From positions 1-64,000 of the forward strand of contig NBLJ01000002.1 of NCBI GenBank assembly GCA_002084545.1: 64,000 bases of DNA, in the 5' to 3' direction. This DNA is from Desulfobacteraceae bacterium 4572_123. Lineage in GTDB: Bacteria > Desulfobacterota > Desulfobacteria > Desulfobacterales > 4572-123. The translations under genes were made by a program, and so were the position numbers. The notes beneath the pieces are model-generated. The model was not told the origin of the DNA. It did not search any database and worked only from the letters and a program-made list of their open reading frames with translations. This document shows positions 56,177 to 64,000 of this stretch, one piece after another. The number at the start of each line of letters is the position of its first letter. The first letter of the stretch is position 1.

Positions 56177-57955
56177 ATGCAGGATTACAAGGCCAAAGTC
56201 AAAGAAACCGCCGCCTTTCTTAAAAAACGCCTTAATCGGCCGCCCTCTATCGGGATCATTGCCGGAACCGGTCTCGGAGAAAGTGTTGAAGCCCTGAATG
56301 TATCGGAAGTATTCAACTACCGTGACCTGCCTCATTTCCCGGTTTCAACCGTTGAAGGGCATCATGGCCGGTTGCTGTGCGGCACTCTTGCCCGCCGGCA
56401 GGTCGTCGTCCTGCAGGGAAGGTTTCATCTTTACGAGGGATACATTCCCCTTGAAGTAACCTTTCCGGTACGGGTCCTCCAGGCCCTCGGAGTCCGGTCA
56501 CTTATCGTTACCAATGCCGCCGGAGGCTTGAACCCCGCCTTTACACCCGGGGAGATTATGTTGATTACCGACCACATAAACCTTAGCGGCGCCAACCCCC
56601 TGGTCGGCCCCAATTACGACGACTGGGGAGTCCGCTTTCCGGATATGAGTCAAACCTATGACGTGCATCTTTCCGCCCTGGTCCTGCAGGCGGCCGATGC
56701 GTCCGGCATTGATCTGCAACAGGGTATTTACGCGGGGCTGCTCGGGCCTTCCCTTGAAACACCGGCTGAGATCAGATTTCTCAAAACCATTGGAGCCGAT
56801 GCAGTGGGCCTGTCCACCATTCAGGAGGTCATTGCCGCGATTCATGGCGGCATGCGCGTTCTTGGACTCTCGATCCTTACCAATATTAACGATCCCGACA
56901 ATCCCCGCCCCGCGGTAATAGAGGATATAATTACCGTCGCCAAAAAAGCCGCGTATGAAAAAGTGTATGCCGGAACCGATCTGGCATGTGCGGAGATGAT
57001 CCTGTCGGGGACTACCTGTTTCTGTGACATGTATCTTTTTGAAGAAGCTGTTGCCGATGCGGCAGTTCATGCCGGCATGCGGGCTGTTGTTGGAGAGGTT
57101 CTTTACGATTTTCCTTCGCCCAATTACGGGCCCGTCGAGAAGGGATTTGCCTATACTGAAAATCTCATGGCTAAATTTTGTGATAACCCTTTGATTACCG
57201 TGGCCGTGGAACCGCATTCTCCCTATCTGTGTTCTCCGGATCTTCTTTGCCGTGCCGCGGCCCTTTCTCGGGACCATGGGGTCCCTCTGGTTATACATCT
57301 GTCCGAAACCGTGAACGAGGTGGCCCAAATCCGGAAAAAATACGGCCGCACCCCCGTGGAACATCTGGCCGACCTGGGAGCTCTCTCCCCAAGGCTGCTT
57401 GCCTGCCACTGTACCGTGCTCTCTACCGAGGATATTGCCCTTCTTGAAAAATTCGACGTCAAGGTTTCCCACAATCCTGAAAGCAATATGAAACTGGCTT
57501 CGGGAATCGCACCGGTTCCGGAACTTCTCAAGTCCGGCGTATGTGTCGGGCTCGGCACGGACGGATGCGCAAGCAACAATGATCTGGATCTTTTTCTGGA
57601 GATGGACACAGCTGCAAAACTGCACAAGGTCAATACTCTGGATCCCACTGCCGCCGATGCTCTGACAATACTGAAAATGGCCACACATAAAGGTGCGGAG
57701 GCGCTTGGACTGGAAAAGATCACAGGCTCCCTGGAGCCCGGCAAAAAAGCCGATATTATCGTCATCAATATGTGCAAACCGCATTTAACGCCCATGTACA
57801 ACCCTGTCTCACATCTTGTTTATGCAGTCCGGGGCAGCGATGTCAGCGATTCCATCATTAACGGCCGGGTTGTTTTGGAAAACCGGAAATTGCAATCCCT
57901 GGACCTTGCCGCAGTCATGGATAGAGCATCGGGTATTGCAAGGGATATAAGATAA
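56177..57955 (+). CDS. purine nucleoside phosphorylase fused to truncated MtaD-type amidohydrolase
   Basis: 592 aa. Residues 1-262 are a class I purine nucleoside (or methylthioadenosine) phosphorylase: GTGLG, GRFHLYEGY, VTNAAGGLNP, and LETPAEIR. Residues 263-592 match the MTA/SAH deaminase MtaD: VYAGTDLACAEMILSGTT, EPHSPYLCS (H347), IHLSET (H374), HNPESN, GTDGCASNN (D462). The join is at about 56963. Missing are the last dozen residues of PNP and about 100-110 N-terminal residues of MtaD, including its HxH zinc ligands. So deamination is probably lost while phosphorolysis may remain. It is in frame, unlike the broken gene at 38-1077. mtnA follows after 10 nt, completing an MTA salvage locus. 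Confidence 0.85.
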   Translation: MQDYKAKVKETAAFLKKRLNRPPSIGIIAGTGLGESVEALNVSEVFNYRDLPHFPVSTVEGHHGRLLCGTLARRQVVVLQGRFHLYEGYIPLEVTFPVRVLQALGVRSLIVTNAAGGLNPAFTPGEIMLITDHINLSGANPLVGPNYDDWGVRFPDMSQTYDVHLSALVLQAADASGIDLQQGIYAGLLGPSLETPAEIRFLKTIGADAVGLSTIQEVIAAIHGGMRVLGLSILTNINDPDNPRPAVIEDIITVAKKAAYEKVYAGTDLACAEMILSGTTCFCDMYLFEEAVADAAVHAGMRAVVGEVLYDFPSPNYGPVEKGFAYTENLMAKFCDNPLITVAVEPHSPYLCSPDLLCRAAALSRDHGVPLVIHLSETVNEVAQIRKKYGRTPVEHLADLGALSPRLLACHCTVLSTEDIALLEKFDVKVSHNPESNMKLASGIAPVPELLKSGVCVGLGTDGCASNNDLDLFLEMDTAAKLHKVNTLDPTAADALTILKMATHKGAEALGLEKITGSLEPGKKADIIVINMCKPHLTPMYNPVSHLVYAVRGSDVSDSIINGRVVLENRKLQSLDLAAVMDRASGIARDIR

Positions 57956-57965
57956 GGGAAATTCC

Positions 57966-59069
57966 ATGAAAATCGACACTGAAATTATTCGACCCATCCG
58001 ACTGGATGATGATTTAAAAACCGTTAAAATTATCGACCAGCGCCGATTGCCCCACGAGTTCGTTACCGTTGATCTGAAAACCATGGACGACGCCGTCATG
58101 GCCATCATCGAAATGTATGTCAGGGGGGCGCCGCTTATCGGCGTTACCGCCGCCTATGGTGTATTTCTGGCAGCCCTGAACTGCGCCGGAAATCAGTTGC
58201 CGGACGATTATATTGTTGCTGAATGCCGGCGTTTGAAAGCAGCCCGGCCCACGGCCGTGAACTTGAGCTGGGCCGTCGATTGGATGCTGAATAAAATTCT
58301 CACAGTTGACGGAAAAGAAGAAAAGATCAAAATCGCCCGCCGGGCGGCCGGGGATCTGGCGGATTATGAGGCTGAAAACTGTCGCAGCATAGGCAAATAT
58401 GGTCTGGGCCTGATCGAAAAAATCAGGGATAAAAAAAATGGGCGGACCGTTAACCTGCTGACCCACTGCAATGCCGGCTGGCTTGCCTGTATTGAATACG
58501 GCACCGCCACGGCTCCCATGTATGCGGCCCTTGAAAAAGGGATCGATATTCATGTGTGGGTGGATGAGACCCGCCCCCTGAACCAGGGATCGCGCCTGAC
58601 CGCATGGGAACTCGGCAAACGAGGGATAAAACATACGGTCATCACCGATAACGCCGGCGGTCACCTGATGCAGCACGGCATGGTGGACCTGGTGATAGTG
58701 GGCACTGACAGAACAAGCTCCACAGGTGATGTGGCAAACAAAATCGGTACCTATTTAAAGGCTCTGGCGGCCCGGGACAACGATGTCCCTTTTTATGTGG
58801 CCCTTCCCTCCAGTACTTTTGACTGGCGGATCAAAAACGGTGTAAAGGAGATTCCCATAGAAAAGCGCGATCCTGATGAAGTCAGATTTGTTCAGGGACT
58901 GTACAACGATTCCGTATGCAGTGTCCTGGTGCCTCCGGAGACCAGTCCGGCAGCCAATTTTGCCTTTGATGTGACACCTGCCCGCCTGGTCACGGGTTTT
59001 ATCACCGAACGCGGTATCTGCCGGGCAGAAGAGAGCGATATTAAACGGCTGTTTCCGGAAAATTATTGA
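57966..59069 (+). CDS. mtnA: S-methyl-5-thioribose-1-phosphate isomerase
   Basis: 367 aa. RGAPLIGVTAAYG, NLLTHCNAGWLA (catalytic Cys), DNAGGHLM and VIVGTDRTSSTGDVANKIGTY are MtnA hallmarks. It converts methylthioribose 1-phosphate to methylthioribulose 1-phosphate. It uses the product of MTA phosphorolysis and lies 10 nt after the PNP-MtaD fusion, so the pathway order is clear. Aldehyde-releasing downstream steps are not in the window. Confidence 0.95.
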   Translation: MKIDTEIIRPIRLDDDLKTVKIIDQRRLPHEFVTVDLKTMDDAVMAIIEMYVRGAPLIGVTAAYGVFLAALNCAGNQLPDDYIVAECRRLKAARPTAVNLSWAVDWMLNKILTVDGKEEKIKIARRAAGDLADYEAENCRSIGKYGLGLIEKIRDKKNGRTVNLLTHCNAGWLACIEYGTATAPMYAALEKGIDIHVWVDETRPLNQGSRLTAWELGKRGIKHTVITDNAGGHLMQHGMVDLVIVGTDRTSSTGDVANKIGTYLKALAARDNDVPFYVALPSSTFDWRIKNGVKEIPIEKRDPDEVRFVQGLYNDSVCSVLVPPETSPAANFAFDVTPARLVTGFITERGICRAEESDIKRLFPENY

Positions 59070-59166
59070 CTTTCGAATTACTATCTTTTATTTTCCCATT
59101 TTTTCATAAAAATTATGTTTTCCATATGCTGCACTTAATTTCAGGTTTATCCGGCCGAGGCTTCCC

Positions 59167-59634
59167 ATGATTACAGACATTGAAAAAAAAATTATCGCCT
59201 CCATTCAGGAAGACATGGATATCTGCCAACGGCCCTATCTTAAAATTGCAAAAAAACTCGATATTTCCGAGTCACAGCTTCTATCATCCATTAAAGACCT
59301 TGTACAACGCGGTATCATTCGTCGTTTCGGGGCTACCATCCGGCACCAGAAATCCGGGTTTGAAGCCAATGCCATGGTGGCCTGGCAGGTTGATGAAGAC
59401 AGGGTGGAACTGGTCGGCGAAAAGCTGGCCTGCCTGGCTCAGGTTTCCCACTGCTACCGCCGCAACCCATCGGATCAGTGGCCATACAATCTGTACACCA
59501 TGATCCATGCCGCTGATGAAGCATCCTGTCGACAGATGGCCGGGGAGATGGCCATGAATACCGGAGTTGATGTCTACACCATACTTTTCAGCCGCAGGGA
59601 ATTGAAAAAAACTTCAATGAAATACTTTCCCTAA
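59167..59634 (+). CDS. ahbB: siroheme decarboxylase subunit (AhbB-like)
   Basis: 155 aa. Lrp/AsnC-type N-terminal HTH (LKIAKKLDISESQLLSSIKDL), then the AhbA/B signature RRFGATIRHQKSGFEANAM and VSHCYRRN with PYNLYTMIHA. AhbA/B remove two acetates of siroheme to give didecarboxysiroheme, the alternative haem pathway of sulfate reducers. AhbA is not adjacent here. It is translationally coupled (TAATG) to the radical SAM gene. Confidence 0.88.
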   Translation: MITDIEKKIIASIQEDMDICQRPYLKIAKKLDISESQLLSSIKDLVQRGIIRRFGATIRHQKSGFEANAMVAWQVDEDRVELVGEKLACLAQVSHCYRRNPSDQWPYNLYTMIHAADEASCRQMAGEMAMNTGVDVYTILFSRRELKKTSMKYFP

Positions 59635-60989
59635 TGACACTCTCCCCTCATATCCTTTTAATCAATCCCTGGATTCACGATTTTGCCGCCTATGATTTCT
59701 GGGCCAAGCCTTTAGGGCTTTTAATCCTGGCCGGCATCCTGCGGCAGCACGGTTTTAAAATTTCCTATATCGACTGCCTGGACCGGTTTCATCCCAATGC
59801 CGCGTCTGTTGCCATGCATGCCCGTAACGGAAGGGGCCCCTATCTGAAAACAAAAATACCCAACCCCGATGGACTGGAAGATATTCAGCGCACTTATTCC
59901 AGATACGGTATCCCGCCGGAATGGTTTTGTGAAGATCTGAAAGCCCTTGCCCGGCCTGACCTCATTCTGGTGACATCTCTGATGACATACTGGTATCCCG
60001 GTGTTCAGGAAACAATTAAAACCATAAAAAAAGTATTTCCCAACATTCCCGTTGTCCTGGGCGGTATCTATGCGACCCTGTGCCATGATCACGCCGTGCT
60101 CCATTCAGGCGCTGATCAGGTCATTGCCGGACCCGGAATCGAATCCATTCTTGATTTGGCGGCAGCTTATACGGGGTATTCCCCTTTGCCGGCGTATGAT
60201 CCCGGGAATCTCGATACCGTGGCCTTTCCCGCCCTTGACCTGCAGCATGAAATCAACTACGCGCCCTTGCTTACATCCCGGGGGTGCCCGTTTTCCTGTA
60301 CCTACTGCGCTTCTAATATCCTGGATCCCAAAAGAATGCAGCGCAGTCCCGCTTCGGTGGTGAAGGAAATTCTGCACTGGCACAAAAACTACAATGTGAT
60401 CGATTTTGCTTTTTATGATGATGCGCTGCTGATCAACGCCGGCACCCACATTATTCCCATACTTGAAAATCTGATCAGAATAGGCCTCAAGGTTCGCTTT
60501 CATACCCCCAATGCGGTTCATATCCGCGAAATTACACAACAGACCGCCGGGCTGATGTTTGCGGCAGGATTTAAAACCATCCGTATGGGACTTGAAACCA
60601 CGGCTTTTGATAAACGCAATGATCTGGATAACAAGGTAAGTGCCCATGAATTCAACCGGGCTATCACCTGCCTCAAGCAGGCGGGTTTCAGCCAAAACCA
60701 GATTGGAGCCTACCTGCTCATAGGATTGCCCGATCAAGACCCTGCAGCCATTGAGGCGTCTATCAAAGTAGTCAAACAGGCCGGGATAACTCCCGTGCTT
60801 GCTCATTATTCGCCTATCCCCCATACACAACTCTGGCGTCATGCCGTCGCTTCATCCCGCTATGACCTGGAATCAGATCCGATTTTCACCAACAATGCCC
60901 TTTTCCCCTGTCATCGGGAAACCTTCTCATGGAAGGCACTGACCCGCTTGAAACAACTGACCGAAAAAACCAAATTGAATAATAAATGA
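59634..60989 (+). CDS. B12-binding domain / radical SAM protein
   Basis: 451 aa. N-terminal cobalamin-binding-like half (about 1-190: INPWIHDFAAYDFWAKPLGLL, VTSLMTYWYPG, GGIYATLCHDHAVL) and a radical SAM barrel with SRGCPFSCTYCAS, then FYDDALLI and MGLETTAF. Related proteins do methylations or ring modifications. It overlaps ahbB by one base (TAATG), so a role with haem or siroheme derivatives is possible, but the name AhbC/D is not justified: their sequences differ. Function is open. Confidence 0.8.
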   Translation: MTLSPHILLINPWIHDFAAYDFWAKPLGLLILAGILRQHGFKISYIDCLDRFHPNAASVAMHARNGRGPYLKTKIPNPDGLEDIQRTYSRYGIPPEWFCEDLKALARPDLILVTSLMTYWYPGVQETIKTIKKVFPNIPVVLGGIYATLCHDHAVLHSGADQVIAGPGIESILDLAAAYTGYSPLPAYDPGNLDTVAFPALDLQHEINYAPLLTSRGCPFSCTYCASNILDPKRMQRSPASVVKEILHWHKNYNVIDFAFYDDALLINAGTHIIPILENLIRIGLKVRFHTPNAVHIREITQQTAGLMFAAGFKTIRMGLETTAFDKRNDLDNKVSAHEFNRAITCLKQAGFSQNQIGAYLLIGLPDQDPAAIEASIKVVKQAGITPVLAHYSPIPHTQLWRHAVASSRYDLESDPIFTNNALFPCHRETFSWKALTRLKQLTEKTKLNNK

Positions 60990-61002
60990 ATATTTATTCA
61001 TT
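60985..61002. promoter_or_regulatory. FadR/TetR-like palindrome, distal copy
   Basis: AATGAATATTTATTCATT, perfect 8-bp arms around TT, overlapping the stop of the radical SAM gene. It resembles the proximal operator at 61163-61180. Confidence 0.5.
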
Positions 61003-61134
61003 CTCATTTATTGAAATCCGCACTTTACGTAACCCTTAATAGATCCGGTATCCTTATCGACGAATTTTGAATTTTATCTTTTATTTCAACTTGTTAATTA
61101 TTTATATAAAATATCCATTTCACAGATATTTTTC

Positions 61135-61180
61135 TTGACACAATGATGCATGCTTTGATAAGTGAATGAGTATTCATTCA
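61135..61180 (+). promoter_or_regulatory. promoter with FadR/TetR-like operator upstream of the fad gene
   Basis: TTGACA at 61135-61140, then TGATAA at 61156-61161 as a plausible -10, and immediately after it the palindrome TGAATGAGTATTCATTCA at 61163-61180 (7-bp arms, 4-bp spacer). The palindrome matches the operator recalled for the TetR-type FadR of Bacillus, TGAATGAnTAnTCATTCA. Its position at the start site suggests repression of fatty acid oxidation. No TetR gene is in the window. Confidence 0.65.
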
Positions 61181-61253
61181 TGTGCAGCTATAAACCTCGA
61201 TTAAACCGATTTATCGTTTTTGACGTTACCAATCTATTATTCAGGAGGCAATT

Positions 61254-63659
61254 ATGAGCAGAAAGATTAAACAGGCCGCAGTTATCGGTTCAGGTGTGAT
61301 GGGCGGCGGCATTGCAGCACTTCTTGCAAGTGCCGGCATCAAAACACTGTTGCTGGACATCGTTCCCTTTGATCTTACGGACGAAGAAAAAAAGGACCCG
61401 GCAGCCCGAAATAAAATTGTAAAAGCCGGATTCGACACCATCCTCAAGTCAAAACCGTCATTGCTGATGCAGAAAAAAGATGCGGTGCTTATCTCCATCG
61501 GCAACCTTGAAGATGATTTTGACAAACTTGCGGATTGTGACTGGATCGTTGAAGTGGTTGTGGAAAACCTTAAAATCAAACAGGACCTTTTTAAACGCAT
61601 CGAGCCGGTTCGCAAGGCCGGAAGCATTGTTTCATCAAACACCTCCGGCATACCCTTGAAATCGATGTCCGAAGGATTGACTCTTGAATTCAAGCAGCAT
61701 TTTCTCGGGACCCATTTTTTCAACCCGGTCCGTTACATGCACCTTCTGGAAGTCATTAAGGGCGAAGAAACTCTTCCCGAAATCATTTCATTCATCGGTG
61801 ATTTCGGTGAACGCATTCTTGGCAAGGGAATTGTCTGGGCCAAGGACACCCCCAACTTTGTGGGCAACCGGATCGGGGTCCAGGGTATGATCAAAGCCAT
61901 GCAGCTCATGATGGAGCACGGATTGACCATCACGGAGGTTGACGCCCTTTTCGGCCAGGCCATGGGTCGTCCCAAAACAGCCATGTTCAAGACCACGGAC
62001 CTGGTGGGCCTGGACACCATGAGCCACGTCGCCAAAAATACATATGATCTGGTGACCGAAGACGAGGAACGTGATAGTTTTATCATTCCGGAATTTGTCG
62101 AAAAAATGATCGAAAAAAACCTCCTGGGGAAAAAAACAAAGAGCGGTTTTTACAAAACCGACCTGACACCCGAATGGAAACTTATCCGGAAGGTGATCAA
62201 TCCTGAAACCTTTGAATATGAAGAATTCAGCAAACCCGACTTCCCGTGCCTTGCCGCCGCCAAAAAAGCCAAAACCCTGTCCGAAAAAATGAAGGCCATC
62301 GTATATGGTGATGACAAAGGCAGTACCTATGCATGGAAAGCGGTGGCGAGTCAATTAATCTATTCGGCCAACCGGATTCCGGAAATATCCGATACCATTG
62401 TGGAAATCGACAACTCCATGAAGTGGGGCTTTAACTTTGAAATGGGTCCATTTGAAACCTGGGACGCCATTGGTGTTGCTAAATCCACGGCCAAAATGGA
62501 GCAGGACAATCTGGCCGTCCCGGAAAAGGTCAAAAAAATGCTGGCTGCCGGAAATTCTACTTTTTACAAAACTGAAAACGGCAAGACTCTGTTTTATGAT
62601 TTTGCTTCGGAAACCTACAAAGAGGTTGCCGTCAGTAAAACCATTGTTTCCCTTAAGGCCCTGAAAGGTGCGGACAAGCTGATCAAAAGCTGTCCGAGTG
62701 CATCCCTGATTGATCTTGGCGACGGTGTTTTCAACTTGGAATTCCATACCAAAATGAATGCCCTGAACGGCGAAATCCTTGAATTCATGCATAAAACCCT
62801 GGATTATGTGGATGACAACGGCGCAGGATTGGTTATCGGCAATCAGGCCGGTGGAATGCCTGGCGCGTTTTCCGCCGGGGCCGATCTGAAATTCATGGCA
62901 AATCTTGCCAAAGAGAAAAGATATGAAGATATGGACGCCTTTCTGGCCGGGGGGCAGGCAGGTATGCAGCGAGCCCGATACTCATCTTTTCCCGTAGTGG
63001 CCGCGCCCTATGGCATGACCCTTGGCGGCGGATGCGAAATCTGCCTGGGTGCCGACCGCATAGTGGCCCATGCCGAACTTTTCATGGGACTTGTTGAAAT
63101 CGGCGTCGGCCTGCTTCCCGGAGGCGGAGGGTGCCTGAACCTTTACAAAAAGCTCATAGCCGGCATTCCCGATGCCGTCACCGGCCTGGACCTGACGAAA
63201 TTCTTTCTCCCGGCATTCATGTCCATTGCCATGGCCAAGGTATCCATGTCCGCGGCGGAAGCACGGTCAAACGGATTTCTCGGTCCCAAAGACAGGATTG
63301 TTTTCAACCGTGATTACCAGATCGGAGAAGCAAAAAAAGAAGTTCTCAAAATGCTTGACGAGGGGTATGCACCGCCAATAAAACGTCAGATCAAGGTGGT
63401 CGGCAATGCGGCCCAGGGCATGGTAAATGCGGAACTTTTCAATATGCAGAGCGCCAAATATGTCAGCGAATATGATGTGTTCCTGGCAAGACGCATTGCC
63501 TTTGTCATCAGCGGAGGTGACGTTAGCGCCAACAGTATGGTGGACGAAGAGCTTATCCTGCAGCTTGAACGAGATGCATTTGTGGATTTCTGGAAGCAGG
63601 AAAAAACCATAGCCAGGGTAGACCACATGCTGAAGACGGGTAAACCCCTGAGAAACTAG
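61254..63659 (+). CDS. 3-hydroxyacyl-CoA dehydrogenase / enoyl-CoA hydratase fusion
   Basis: 801 aa. N-terminal NAD domain (GSGVMGGGIAALLASAGIK), HAD motif HFLGTHFFNPVRYMHLLEVI, second HAD copy, then a C-terminal crotonase domain (GAFSAGADLKFM, GMTLGGGCEICLGADRI). Domain order is dehydrogenase first, as in FadN-type proteins, opposite to FadB. It performs the middle steps of beta-oxidation. AGGAGG lies 6 nt upstream. A thiolase gene follows after 35 nt, and a FadR-type operator precedes it. Confidence 0.92.
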   Translation: MSRKIKQAAVIGSGVMGGGIAALLASAGIKTLLLDIVPFDLTDEEKKDPAARNKIVKAGFDTILKSKPSLLMQKKDAVLISIGNLEDDFDKLADCDWIVEVVVENLKIKQDLFKRIEPVRKAGSIVSSNTSGIPLKSMSEGLTLEFKQHFLGTHFFNPVRYMHLLEVIKGEETLPEIISFIGDFGERILGKGIVWAKDTPNFVGNRIGVQGMIKAMQLMMEHGLTITEVDALFGQAMGRPKTAMFKTTDLVGLDTMSHVAKNTYDLVTEDEERDSFIIPEFVEKMIEKNLLGKKTKSGFYKTDLTPEWKLIRKVINPETFEYEEFSKPDFPCLAAAKKAKTLSEKMKAIVYGDDKGSTYAWKAVASQLIYSANRIPEISDTIVEIDNSMKWGFNFEMGPFETWDAIGVAKSTAKMEQDNLAVPEKVKKMLAAGNSTFYKTENGKTLFYDFASETYKEVAVSKTIVSLKALKGADKLIKSCPSASLIDLGDGVFNLEFHTKMNALNGEILEFMHKTLDYVDDNGAGLVIGNQAGGMPGAFSAGADLKFMANLAKEKRYEDMDAFLAGGQAGMQRARYSSFPVVAAPYGMTLGGGCEICLGADRIVAHAELFMGLVEIGVGLLPGGGGCLNLYKKLIAGIPDAVTGLDLTKFFLPAFMSIAMAKVSMSAAEARSNGFLGPKDRIVFNRDYQIGEAKKEVLKMLDEGYAPPIKRQIKVVGNAAQGMVNAELFNMQSAKYVSEYDVFLARRIAFVISGGDVSANSMVDEELILQLERDAFVDFWKQEKTIARVDHMLKTGKPLRN

Positions 63660-63694
63660 TCAATACATTATTTAGAACCAAGGAGGAAAGCATT

Positions 63695-64000
63695 ATGAGA
63701 GATGCATATATTGTCACTTCGGTTAGAACACCCGGCTGCAGACGCAATAAGGGGGCCTTTCGCGATACCCGGCCGGAAGATCTTCTATCTTTTATCCTGG
63801 ATGCCGCAGTGAAAAAAACACCGAATCTTGAAAAAAAAGATGTGGATGACATCATGGTCGGCTGCTCTTTTCCCGAAGCGGAACAGGGGATGAATATCGG
63901 CCGTATCGGCGCTCAACTGGCCGGATTCCCGGATGAGGTGTCCGGCGCCACAATCAACCGGTTCTGCTCCTCCGGCCTGGAAGCCATTGCCCAGTCCTCC
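63695..64000 (+). CDS. acetyl-CoA acetyltransferase / 3-ketoacyl-CoA thiolase (partial, runs off the window)
   Basis: First 102 codons only. Begins MRDAYIVTSVRTPGCRRNKG and reaches the active-site Cys block NRFCSSGLEAIAQSS. It cleaves 3-ketoacyl-CoA with CoA in beta-oxidation. AGGAGG at 63681-63686 lies 8 nt before the ATG. It is the second gene of the fad operon. Confidence 0.92.
   Translation, partial: MRDAYIVTSVRTPGCRRNKGAFRDTRPEDLLSFILDAAVKKTPNLEKKDVDDIMVGCSFPEAEQGMNIGRIGAQLAGFPDEVSGATINRFCSSGLEAIAQSS

Noticed and set aside
56498-57784. 428-aa minus-strand ORF opposite the PNP-MtaD gene
   Set aside because: Antisense shadow of a strongly coding plus-strand gene; composition unlike a protein.

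Overview
The window looks like chromosomal DNA of an anaerobic, Gram-negative bacterium of the Desulfobacterota, most likely a sulfate reducer of the Desulfobacterales type. This rests on several signs together: a siroheme decarboxylase (AhbB, alternative haem pathway), an NDP-forming acyl-CoA synthetase, a two-gene SufC/SufB Fe-S assembly system, fatty acid beta-oxidation genes, a NIL-domain ferredoxin beside tRNA thiolation genes, many c-di-GMP and cyclic-nucleotide signalling proteins, and short palindromic repeats of a style common in that group. No rRNA, CRISPR array, prophage or intact transposon was seen.

Layout. 1-5.2 kb: a broken sugar-nucleotide/hexapeptide-repeat gene, a ComEA-like HhH protein, a MerR-PAS-cyclase fusion and a REC-GGDEF protein. 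5.5-8.7 kb: a small unknown gene, an enoyl-CoA hydratase and an ADP-forming acyl-CoA synthetase. 8.7-13.7 kb (minus strand): the operon aroE-aroA-aroK-aroC-tyrA, preceded by a Tyr/Phe-rich leader peptide and terminator hairpin that look like a classical transcription attenuator. 13.8-25.4 kb: cyclase/HD-GYP protein, pgi, fabH, manA, plsC, efp, guaA, a coiled-coil membrane protein and a helicase. 25.5-29 kb: HD protein and the run NIL-ferredoxin, mnmA, mtaB (tRNA sulfur modification). 29.4-34.5 kb: unknown genes, a PfkB kinase, an ABC exporter and a LOG/SLOG-like protein. 34.4-49 kb (minus strand): HMG-CoA lyase-like gene, HD-GYP regulator, hisB, lipoprotein, dnaG, rpoD, tRNA(CAU), nif3-like, zinc-ribbon protein, rnpB, sufC, sufB, an HPr-domain protein and ispD. 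49-56 kb: glycosyltransferase and methyltransferases, ftsK and rnj. 56-61 kb: a purine nucleoside phosphorylase fused to a truncated MtaD deaminase, mtnA, ahbB and a B12/radical SAM protein. 61-64 kb: a fatty-acid-oxidation operon start (hydroxyacyl-CoA dehydrogenase/hydratase, thiolase) with two FadR/TetR-like palindromes.

How it works together. The aro operon makes chorismate and then tyrosine and appears to sense charged tRNA-Tyr/Phe through its leader. The fad genes and the acyl-CoA synthetase serve acyl-CoA turnover. The most striking points are the aromatic attenuator, two genes with internal deletions (one frameshifted, one an in-frame fusion lacking metal ligands), a palindromic repeat that supplies the last codons of dnaG, and a compact tRNA-thiolation cluster with its own ferredoxin. 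All database-dependent statements come from recalled family knowledge, not from a search.
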